A stretch of 9,717 bases of DNA from Chloroflexota bacterium (GTDB lineage: Bacteria; Chloroflexota; Anaerolineae; Anaerolineales; DRMV01). Under the pieces are notes generated by a model. That model did not search any database. It was not told the origin of the DNA and saw only the letters and a list, made by a program, of their open reading frames with translations. The position numbers and the translations under genes are program-made. Location: positions 1 through 9,717 of the forward strand of contig JAADFA010000084.1 of the NCBI GenBank assembly GCA_013153135.1, in the 5' to 3' direction. Shown here one piece after another: positions 1 through 6,142 of the stretch (its first letter is position 1; each line of letters begins with the position of its first letter).

Positions 1-2
1 CC

Positions 3-137
3 GCTTCCTCCGAAGGCGAGCCCGAGAGCAAGGCCTTCTTCCAATACGGCCACCTCTGCCCCGAATGCGGCCAGGCCACGCTGATCTACGAGGAAGGCTG
101 CGCGAAGTGCTATTCGTGCGGCTACAGCGAGTGCTGA
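3..137 (+). CDS. nrdJ: Vitamin B12-dependent ribonucleotide reductase, C-terminal end (partial)
   Basis: Only the last 44 codons are in the window; the gene begins to the left and ends with TGA at 135-137. The visible tail carries a Cys-rich zinc-ribbon-like end: CPECG, then EEGCAKC, then YSCGYSEC as the final residues. This arrangement is characteristic of the C-terminus of class II (adenosylcobalamin-dependent) ribonucleotide reductases, which make deoxynucleotides in the cytoplasm. In that family the terminal cysteines take part in re-reducing the active site after each turnover. No catalytic domain is visible, so the call rests on the tail alone. A different zinc-ribbon protein is possible but less likely, given the close match to the GCxKCxxCGYSxC ending. 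The gene is followed 17 nt later by a strong terminator, so it ends its transcription unit. Confidence 0.85.
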   Translation, partial: ASSEGEPESKAFFQYGHLCPECGQATLIYEEGCAKCYSCGYSEC

Positions 138-153
138 GCCGAGGGAACGCATC

Positions 154-184
154 CGGCCCGGGCGCGATGCCCGGGCCGATTTTT
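154..184 (+). terminator. Rho-independent terminator after nrdJ
   Basis: A perfect 10-bp GC stem (CGGCCCGGGC at 154-163 paired with GCCCGGGCCG at 169-178) encloses a 5-nt loop (GCGAT). It is followed, after one A, by five T at 180-184. It lies 17 nt after the nrdJ stop, in the right orientation to end that transcript. Confidence 0.9.
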
Positions 185-251
185 CATACCCTGCACCCGC
201 GCGGCGACCAAGCCCATCTTCCTGGTGCTCGCCGAGCCATCGCTTGATACA

Positions 252-269
252 CCCTTGCACCCCTTGCAC
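252..269. repeat. Tandem 9-bp direct repeat CCCTTGCAC x2
   Basis: Two perfect, directly adjacent copies of CCCTTGCAC (252-260 and 261-269) lie in the non-coding stretch before the AIM24 gene, about 50-65 bp upstream of its putative -10 box. This could be a regulator binding site or simple slippage. Nothing else distinguishes the two. Confidence 0.5.
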
Positions 270-313
270 GCCCTCAAGGCGGATGGCGCTAACCGCGCGA
301 TCGGAGACCAACC

Positions 314-322
314 TGGTATGAT
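314..322 (+). promoter_or_regulatory. Putative extended -10 promoter for AIM24-SEDS pair
   Basis: TGGTATGAT fits an extended -10 element (TGn followed by TATGAT, one mismatch from TATAAT). No good -35 is seen 16-18 bp upstream, as is common for extended -10 promoters. The box is also flanked by a short dyad, ACCAA at 307-311 and TTGGT at 323-327, which could be an operator. The inferred transcript would start near 329 and have a leader of about 58 nt. Confidence 0.45.
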
Positions 323-374
323 TTGGTTACCGCAAGCGCTCGCTAAGCAACGAAACCAAGGAAGCACCCCTGGT

Positions 375-381
375 AAGGAGG
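375..381 (+). promoter_or_regulatory. Ribosome binding site that fixes the AIM24 start
   Basis: AAGGAGG lies 5 nt upstream of ATG 387. It decides the start against an in-frame ATG at 225, which would add 54 residues with no family similarity and would overlap the presumed promoter region. Confidence 0.85.
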
Positions 382-386
382 ACCAT

Positions 387-1124
387 ATGCGATACCGCAT
401 CCTCGGCGATGATATCCAATTGGTTGAAGTGATCTTGGATCCTGGCGAAAGCATCCGAGCCGAGACCGGCGCGATGGCGTACATGGACGGCACCATCCGT
501 ATGGACACCACGACGGGGGGTGGCATTCTCAAAGGGCTCAAACGCCTCTTGGTAGGCGAAAGCTTCTTCATGACCGAGTTCACCAACACCAGCCATGGGC
601 CCGCGGTGGTGGCCTTTGCGTCACCCTTCCCGGGCAAAATCGTCGCGCTGAATCTTTCCGAACTCGGTGGCGAGTTTCTCTCCCAGCGCACGTCCTTCTT
701 GGCCGCAACGCCCGACGTAGACATCAGCATCGCGTTCACGCGGCGTTTGGGCGCGGGCTTGTTCGGCGGTGAGGGCTTCATCCTGCAGCGGCTCACGGGC
801 CAGGGTACGGTCTTCGTCACCGCGGGTGGCACCTTGGTGAGCAAGACCCTGGAAGCCGGGCAAGAGTTGCTGGTCGATACCGGCTGCATCGTCGGCTTTT
901 CCGCGTCTGTAGATTACAACATTCGCTTTGTGGGTGGGTTCAAAAACGTGCTGTTCGGCGGCGAAGGGCTCTTCCTGGCCCGGTTGCGCGGGCCGGGGCA
1001 TGTGCTGCTACAAAGCCTACCCCTCTCGCGGCTGGCTGATCGCATCCTCGCGGCTGCGCGGCATATCCAGGGCGAGACCCGGCGCGGAAGCGGCTTCCTC
1101 GAAACCTTGCTCAGTGGCTCGTAG
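387..1124 (+). CDS. AIM24 / TIGR00266 family protein
   Basis: A 245-residue protein of the AIM24 (DUF124, TIGR00266) family, a beta-rich fold found across bacteria and in mitochondria; its biochemical role in bacteria is unknown. The family pattern begins at the N-terminus: MRYRILGDDIQLVEV, then LDPGESIRAETGAMAYMDG (residues 18-35) and GGGILKGLKRLLVGESFFMTEF (44-65, described here in pieces). Two copies of a similar segment are visible: a LFGGEGFILQRLTGQG stretch at 125-140 and LFGGEGLFLARLRGPG at 189-204. This fits the internally repeated architecture of the family. No signal peptide or membrane segment is seen. The start at 387 is chosen by the strong AAGGAGG site. The stop is only 3 nt before the ATG of the SEDS gene, so the two are probably co-transcribed and translationally coupled. 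The family call is firm; the function is not known. Confidence 0.9.
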   Translation: MRYRILGDDIQLVEVILDPGESIRAETGAMAYMDGTIRMDTTTGGGILKGLKRLLVGESFFMTEFTNTSHGPAVVAFASPFPGKIVALNLSELGGEFLSQRTSFLAATPDVDISIAFTRRLGAGLFGGEGFILQRLTGQGTVFVTAGGTLVSKTLEAGQELLVDTGCIVGFSASVDYNIRFVGGFKNVLFGGEGLFLARLRGPGHVLLQSLPLSRLADRILAAARHIQGETRRGSGFLETLLSGS

Positions 1125-1127
1125 CCC

Positions 1128-2423
1128 ATGCTGGTGCTCGCGCTGCTGCGCCGCTTCCCTTGGGTGGCCGCGAGCGCCCTGGTGCCTTTGGCCGCCGCGC
1201 TGGCTTTCGCAACCGCGACGCGCGGTCCCTGGTGGCTCCTGGCCCTCTGGTTGGCGGGGAGCCTGCTCTGGCCCCCGGGCGCGGGCTATCGAACCCACTT
1301 GGCCCGCGAAGCCATCCTCGCCTCGGTGGGCATGGGGCTGCTGTTGCTCTACGGCTACGCGCCCGCGTACGCGTGGCGGCAGGCCGCGATCTGGTTATGG
1401 GCCTCGGCCCTTGCGGGCTTGGCAGCCACCGAGCCCATCCATGCATGGCTTCAGCGGCCCAATCTCGCGCGCCTGGGGATGGCCATCGCCCTGGCGCTGA
1501 CCCTGCTCGCCTGGCAAAAGGGCGTGAGCCCAAGCCCGGGTGGACCGCGTTTATGGCTATGTACGCCCACGGTATGCCTGCATCCGGGCACGGGCGTGTT
1601 GCTCGCGTGGGTTTGGGTATGGGCTTATGAGCCCAAGCCCTGGGCCCGCGGGCTATGGGGCCTGGCCGCGGTGGCGGTCTTGCTCATGCAAGGGGATTGG
1701 GGCATCGCGGGCCTGGTTGTGCTCATCGGGCTGAGCGGGCTTTGGGTGGAAGGCCGCCTGACCGCGCGCGGGCTCGCGCGCGTGACCGTGGTGTTGCTCG
1801 CCGCGGCGATGCTCGCATGGGCTGGGTCCGCGCGCGTGCGCTGGCGCGTGGCTGCGTGGCTGTGGCCCGAGCGCGACCCCGCGGGATGGGGCTACCAAAG
1901 CCTGCAAGCCCGCTGCGCACTGAGCCAGGGCGGATGGCGCGGCGCGGGGTTGGCCGCTCGCGCCGCGGCGCGCGTCCCCCTGGCCCTGACCGACTTCGCC
2001 TACATCGCCTGGAGCGCGGACGCGGGCCTCGTAGCCGCCCTAGCGCTCCTGCTGGGGCAAAGCGTGCCCTGGCTCGGGCTGGGCCTGCAGGGCCTGGCCG
2101 ACGGTGACCCGGTCGCCGCGCGGTTCCGCTGGGCTGTAGCCGCGTGGCTCGCGTGGCAAAGCACCTGGGTGCTCGGCGGGAACGTAGGCTTGCTGCCCAT
2201 CACCGGCCTGCCCTTGCCCTGGGTTGCCTACGGCGGAGCCATGCTCACCGCACTTAGCATCGCGGCCGCACACGCCCTCGCCCATCCCTGGACCCCAACC
2301 CGGCGCCCCAATCCCTGGCGCACGCGCGGGCTCCTCCTCTTAGGCTTATGGGCCGCACTTACCCTGGCCGCGGGGCTCCGCACCGCGTACCTCATGGCAC
2401 AAGCCAAACCACCACACTGTTGA
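1128..2423 (+). CDS. Divergent SEDS-family (FtsW/RodA/SpoVE-like) membrane protein
   Basis: A 431-residue, highly hydrophobic protein with about ten predicted membrane segments. Its C-terminal half matches SEDS peptidoglycan glycosyltransferases, which polymerise lipid II on the outer face of the membrane. The matching elements are GYQSLQA (255-261), GGWRGAGL (268-275), the loop motif TDF (288-290) that carries the aspartate considered catalytic in RodA/FtsW, and TGLPLPWVAYGG (359-370), close to the family hallmark TGLPLPFVSYGG. The N-terminal half is divergent: where the family usually has GARRW...QPSE..K, this protein has GGPRLWL (138-144) and HPGTGVLL (152-159). The usual QPDxG reads QGDWG (188-192), and the acidic pair after TDF is AD. 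No penicillin-binding-protein partner is next to it. No clear ribosome site precedes ATG 1128, which suggests translation coupled to the AIM24 gene. Family membership is strong; FtsW versus RodA and catalytic competence are undecided. Confidence 0.85.
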   Translation: MLVLALLRRFPWVAASALVPLAAALAFATATRGPWWLLALWLAGSLLWPPGAGYRTHLAREAILASVGMGLLLLYGYAPAYAWRQAAIWLWASALAGLAATEPIHAWLQRPNLARLGMAIALALTLLAWQKGVSPSPGGPRLWLCTPTVCLHPGTGVLLAWVWVWAYEPKPWARGLWGLAAVAVLLMQGDWGIAGLVVLIGLSGLWVEGRLTARGLARVTVVLLAAAMLAWAGSARVRWRVAAWLWPERDPAGWGYQSLQARCALSQGGWRGAGLAARAAARVPLALTDFAYIAWSADAGLVAALALLLGQSVPWLGLGLQGLADGDPVAARFRWAVAAWLAWQSTWVLGGNVGLLPITGLPLPWVAYGGAMLTALSIAAAHALAHPWTPTRRPNPWRTRGLLLLGLWAALTLAAGLRTAYLMAQAKPPHC

Positions 2424-3363
2424 CGTACATCACGCCGGGAATGCGACGGCCGTGTTCCTGCACCACAATGCGCACCTGCAAGGGGCGATCGAGGTCGTAG
2501 GGAATTTCGACCTCATAGGGCGCGTACCCCTCCTCGTTGGTCGCACCCAGGGGCACCGTGCGCGCATAGAGCACGCGCGGCTCCTGGTTGTATACCAGGA
2601 CTTCAACAACCCCGGCTTCCACCTTCGCGAACCCGCGCACTGTGAGCGTTCCGCCGAACACGGGCTCGTCCGCGACGGGCTTTTGGATGACGATGCCGCT
2701 TTCGTACACCTCTTGCGCGACGAAATCCGGGTATCCTTGACGCAGCAGCACCAGCGGCACAGCCTGCTGAAACACGGGCCGGTTAAGGGCATCGCGCAGC
2801 AGCACTTGCAGCCGCGCCCATTCCGTCTCCGCGCGAATCTCAAAAGGGATGTTGAGGCGATACGGCACGCCCGGGTACGCGAGGCTCTCTTGGGGCGGTC
2901 GGAAGAGCTCCCGATAAAGCAGTCGGCCGTCCTCACCCAAGAGCTCAACGACTATGCTCTGGACCTCGTCCTTGGTCTGCACCCGCATATGCAGAGGGAT
3001 GGGCGAAACCACGCGCGAACCCGGTCCGGGTTGAAAGATGTGCACCGCCGCGTACGCAATTTCGCCCAAAGGCGGCACCGGGGGCTTGGTTGGCGTCCAA
3101 GTGGGCCAGGGCACCGTGAACGGCGTAACCGCCGGGGCCATGGCTGGGGCGGTGGCAGGCACGGCTATGCTGGTGGCGGTCGGGGTCGCGGTGCCGGGCT
3201 CGGGTTGCGGTGAAGGCCGCGGCGTCGGCGTGGGGAGGAGGGTCGGCAGCGCAGGGGGCGCCACGGGGGTCAACCCCTGGCACCCTCCTAGCCCGAAGCT
3301 CATGCCCAGCAGCACCCAGGCCCAAATGTACATGGCTCGCGCGAAGGCCACGCGTCGACCCAT
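2392..3363 (-). CDS. Putative lipoprotein with Pro/Thr-rich tether and two beta domains
   Basis: A 323-residue secreted lipoprotein. The start is ATG 3363, with a GGAGG site overlapping the upstream gene's stop; the reading frame stays open further upstream, but that part lies antisense-frame over the oxidoreductase gene and is not coding. The signal peptide (residues 1-27) has a basic N-end, a hydrophobic core and lipobox LGGC with acceptor Cys28. Residues 31-100 form a Pro/Thr/Ala-rich linker (PTPTPRPSPQPEP and similar), likely spanning the cell wall. Two beta-rich segments follow, about 105-205 and 223-321. Both begin with a similar pattern (VHIFQPGPGSRVVSP; IVIQKPVADEPVFGG), resembling Gmad2/Ig-like extracellular domains, though this is only a likeness by eye. 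It is the last gene of the tkt-mutL cluster, 10 nt after the oxidoreductase. Its final 32 bp overlap the end of the SEDS gene on the other strand. Substrate and partner are unknown. Confidence 0.8.
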   Translation of the reverse strand: MGRRVAFARAMYIWAWVLLGMSFGLGGCQGLTPVAPPALPTLLPTPTPRPSPQPEPGTATPTATSIAVPATAPAMAPAVTPFTVPWPTWTPTKPPVPPLGEIAYAAVHIFQPGPGSRVVSPIPLHMRVQTKDEVQSIVVELLGEDGRLLYRELFRPPQESLAYPGVPYRLNIPFEIRAETEWARLQVLLRDALNRPVFQQAVPLVLLRQGYPDFVAQEVYESGIVIQKPVADEPVFGGTLTVRGFAKVEAGVVEVLVYNQEPRVLYARTVPLGATNEEGYAPYEVEIPYDLDRPLQVRIVVQEHGRRIPGVMYVNSVVVWLVP

Positions 3364-3373
3364 GCCCTGCCTC

Positions 3374-4303
3374 CTACACCTGAAAGCCCAAGGGGCCCAG
3401 CCCCGCGCCCTGGGTGCGCAACAGGTCGTCCAACGCGGGCCGGGCTTCATCCATAAAGCGCTGCATCGCGCGCTCGCGCTGGCGCTGGGAGGCCGCCTCA
3501 AAAGTGATGACGAACCCCGTCGCGCCGGCCGCGAGGTAACGCGCCATCTGCTGCACCACCTGCTCAGTGCTCCCATGCAGCGCGCCCGGATACGGCGGCT
3601 CGGCTTGGTCCCAGGCCAAGCGGATGCGCAACACCACATCAAAAGGCCGGGTGCCGAGGAGAGGCTTGGCCGCGCTGAGCATCGAGCGCAGCGTCTCGGG
3701 GCCGCGAGCATTGGGGTGCCACCCATCGGCCAGGAGCGCGGCCCGACGCAACGACGCGGGGCTATTCCCCGCGACCCAAAGGGGCGGCCCACCGGGCTGC
3801 AACGGCCCTGGATCCATCACCGCGCGGCGAATGGTGTAATACGTACCCTCGTATGACACCACCTTGGGCCCGCGCCACATCGTCCGCAACACTTGAATGG
3901 CCTCGTCCATACGTTTGGCCCGGTCGCGGAAGGATTGCCCCAGGTTGCGGTATTCGCCCTCAGACCAACCGATGCCTACGGCCAAACGGGTGCGCCCGCC
4001 CGAGAGACGGTCGGCTGTGGCCATTTGCTTGGCCACAATGACCGGGTTCCGCTGGGGCAACACCAGCGCGGAAATGCCCAGGCCGATCTTGCGCGTCACC
4101 CCGGCCAGGTAGGCCAGGGTCGTGATAGCCTCAAAGATCCGGCCAAAGCGTTCGGCATCCTCTTTAGGCAGGGCCACGTGGTCGGTCAACCAGACCGCAT
4201 CAAACCCCAGGTCTTCCGCGACTTGCGCGGTATCGACCAACGCCAGCCGCTCTGCCTGCGGCCCATAGCTGGGCAAAACCACGCCAAAGTGCAACGGTGT
4301 CAT
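3374..4303 (-). CDS. LLM class (luciferase-like) flavin or F420-dependent oxidoreductase
   Basis: A 309-residue cytoplasmic TIM-barrel enzyme of the bacterial luciferase-like monooxygenase superfamily. Motifs in order: FGVVLPSYG (6-14), FDAVWLTDHVALP (34-46), RNPVIVAKQMATADRLSGGR (85-104), LAVGIGWSEGEYRNLG (107-122), and PPLWVAGNSPASLRRAALLADGW (173-195, given in outline). The GxGW..EEy segment and the D.LSGGR motif are typical of the F420-dependent TIGR03619-type group, so F420 is the more likely cofactor, but FMN cannot be excluded and the substrate cannot be read from sequence. A GGGGGGAA-type ribosome site precedes ATG 4303. The gene begins 24 nt after mutL and its stop is 10 nt before the next gene, so it is an internal cistron. 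Length is normal for the family. Confidence 0.88.
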   Translation of the reverse strand: MTPLHFGVVLPSYGPQAERLALVDTAQVAEDLGFDAVWLTDHVALPKEDAERFGRIFEAITTLAYLAGVTRKIGLGISALVLPQRNPVIVAKQMATADRLSGGRTRLAVGIGWSEGEYRNLGQSFRDRAKRMDEAIQVLRTMWRGPKVVSYEGTYYTIRRAVMDPGPLQPGGPPLWVAGNSPASLRRAALLADGWHPNARGPETLRSMLSAAKPLLGTRPFDVVLRIRLAWDQAEPPYPGALHGSTEQVVQQMARYLAAGATGFVITFEAASQRQRERAMQRFMDEARPALDDLLRTQGAGLGPLGFQV

Positions 4304-4327
4304 GGCTTCCCCCCAGCGCGCGCCGGG

Positions 4328-6133
4328 CTAACGAGGGCCCAGGCGCCCGAATTGTCGTTCCAATGCCTGCACGGGGATGTGGATCATGGTCGGCCGGCCG
4401 TGCGGGCATGTGCGTGGGTTCTCGCATGCGAGCAAATCCTGCAAAAGCCGGGCCTGCTCCTCGGGGCTCAAGCGTTGCCCGGCTTTGACGGCCAGGCCCT
4501 TGCAAATGCGCGCGATCAGCCGTTCTTCCCGCGCGTGGGCCAGGGGCGTTTCATCCTCGTCAATGTCTTCCACCGCGACCTGGACCGCGCGGGTCGGATC
4601 TTGCGACGCGAACAGCGCGGGCACCGCGCACACGCGGAACATGTTCAGGCCAAAGGGCTCGATGTCGTAACCCAACGCGCGCAGCGTGTCGAGTTGCTCT
4701 TCCAGTGCGCGGGCCTGATGCGGCGGCAAAACCAGGGTTACGGGCTCCAGCAGCCGTTGGGATGCGGGCTGCTGAGAGAGCCATTGTGCGCGCAGACGCT
4801 CAAACAAGACCCGCTCGTGCGCCGCGTGCTGGTCGATCAAGTACAGCCCGTCGGGGCCTTCCGCGACCAGATACGTGGCCGCGACCTGGCCCACGAGACG
4901 CAGCAGGGGCTCGGCGGGCGAAGGTTCGGCCGCGGGCGCCAACGCGTCCTGAGGCACCGAGGCGTCGGTCTCGGTCGCGTCGTGCAGCTCAGGCAGCGGC
5001 TCGAGCGTGGGCGGCTCTGGGGGTGGGACGTCCGCGCGCGGAGCCCCAGCAGCCTGAGCAGGCGTGGCCCAGCGGGGCCGGATGACATCCCATTGGGTCA
5101 ACGTCGACCCATCTGCGGCCAAAGGTGCGTGGGCCATCAACGCCTTGCGCACCGCGCGCGCCACCGCACGGAACACGGCATCCGGATCCCGAAACCGGAC
5201 TTCGGCCTTGGTCGGGTGCACGTTTACGTCCACGGCTTCGGGTGGTAGGGTGATGAAGAGCACGCTGATGGGATAGCGCCCCTTCATGAGCGCGTTTTGG
5301 TAACCCTGCAGCACTGCGGCCGCGAGGGCCGCGTCGTGCACCGGGCGGCCGTTGACGAAAAAGAGCATATCCCGGCGGTGGCTGCGTGTGAGGCCGGGCG
5401 GGCTGATGAAGCCCTGGATGGTCAACCCCAAATCCGGGTCCTCGGAGAGCACGGGGATCATCTGCCGGGCGATCTCCGAGCCGTACAGGGCCGCGAGCAC
5501 GTCCCGACGCTCCCCCCGGCCGGGCGTGTGCAACGTCAAACGGCCGTCGTGCTCCAGCCGAAAGCGCACGTCGGGATAGGCCAGTGCGTAGCGCATCACC
5601 ATCGCGTCGATGGCTCGGCGCTCGGTCGCGGGCTTCTTCAGGAACTTGCGCCGGGCCGGGACGTTGTAAAACAGGTCTTCGACTCGCACCACGGTGCCCA
5701 CGGGCCCGGGGACGGGCTCCACGGGCCCCACCTGACGGCCGCCTTCCACGCGGATGCGCGCGGCCATGGCCGCATCGGGTGGCCGGGAGGTCAAGGTAAG
5801 GCGCGAGACCGAACCAATGGCCGCCAGGGCCTCGCCCCGAAAGCCCAGGCTCATGATGCGGAAGAGGTCCTCGGCCGAGCGGATCTTGCTGGTCGCGTGC
5901 CGCGCCACGGCCAAGGGGAGCTGGTCCGCTGGGATGCCATGGCCATCATCCGCGACCTCGATCAGCTGGCGACCAGCCCCGCGCACGCGGATGTGGATGC
6001 GCCGCGCGCCCGCGTCCAGCGCGTTCTCGATCAGCTCCTTCACCACCGAGGCGGGGCGTTCCACCACCTCGCCCGCGGCGATCTGGGAGATCAGTTCAGG
6101 TGGCAAAGGTTGAATCCGTCGGGGTTCGGGCAT
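4328..6133 (-). CDS. mutL: DNA mismatch repair protein MutL (endonuclease type)
   Basis: A 601-residue MutL, the ATP-switched mediator that links MutS mismatch recognition to strand incision. The N-terminal GHKL ATPase is complete: IAAGEVVERPASVVKELIEN at 18-37 (E36, N37), DDGHGI (62-67) and GFRGEAL (97-103). The transducer domain includes FFVNGRPVHD (258-267) and VNVHPTKAEVRF (303-314). A Pro/Ala-rich linker covers about 340-408. The C-terminal dimerisation domain carries the metal-binding nuclease motif DQHAAHERVLFE (434-445), an ACR-like ICK (543-545), CPHGRP (576-581) and QFGRL near the end (594-598). This predicts a MutL that nicks DNA itself, as in organisms lacking MutH. ATG 6133 is preceded by GAGGTG, which overlaps the tkt stop; the gap to tkt is 9 nt. 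No mutS is in the window. Length and motifs are intact; the ACR motif starts with Ile rather than Ala. Confidence 0.97.
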   Translation of the reverse strand: MPEPRRIQPLPPELISQIAAGEVVERPASVVKELIENALDAGARRIHIRVRGAGRQLIEVADDGHGIPADQLPLAVARHATSKIRSAEDLFRIMSLGFRGEALAAIGSVSRLTLTSRPPDAAMAARIRVEGGRQVGPVEPVPGPVGTVVRVEDLFYNVPARRKFLKKPATERRAIDAMVMRYALAYPDVRFRLEHDGRLTLHTPGRGERRDVLAALYGSEIARQMIPVLSEDPDLGLTIQGFISPPGLTRSHRRDMLFFVNGRPVHDAALAAAVLQGYQNALMKGRYPISVLFITLPPEAVDVNVHPTKAEVRFRDPDAVFRAVARAVRKALMAHAPLAADGSTLTQWDVIRPRWATPAQAAGAPRADVPPPEPPTLEPLPELHDATETDASVPQDALAPAAEPSPAEPLLRLVGQVAATYLVAEGPDGLYLIDQHAAHERVLFERLRAQWLSQQPASQRLLEPVTLVLPPHQARALEEQLDTLRALGYDIEPFGLNMFRVCAVPALFASQDPTRAVQVAVEDIDEDETPLAHAREERLIARICKGLAVKAGQRLSPEEQARLLQDLLACENPRTCPHGRPTMIHIPVQALERQFGRLGPR

Positions 6134-6142
6134 TGGGGCACC

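Noticed and set aside
225..386. Longer AIM24 start at ATG 225
   Set aside because: The extra 54 residues do not match the family, and AAGGAGG lies directly before ATG 387.
122..889. Minus-strand open frame of 255 codons
   Set aside because: It is antisense to the AIM24 gene and crosses the nrdJ terminator; its composition is not protein-like.
2452..3213. Plus-strand open frame of 253 codons
   Set aside because: It is antisense to the lipoprotein, which has a clean signal peptide, lipobox and linker; no motif in this frame.
3364..3792. Upstream extension of the distal lipoprotein to an ATG at 3792
   Set aside because: The extension overlaps the oxidoreductase gene in another frame and would bury the signal peptide; ATG 3363 has a GGAGG site and begins the signal sequence.
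3893..5248. Long plus-strand open frame of 451 codons
   Set aside because: It lies opposite mutL and the oxidoreductase gene, both with full motifs; it is Arg/Gln/Gly-rich with no domain. It is a shadow of GC-rich codon bias.
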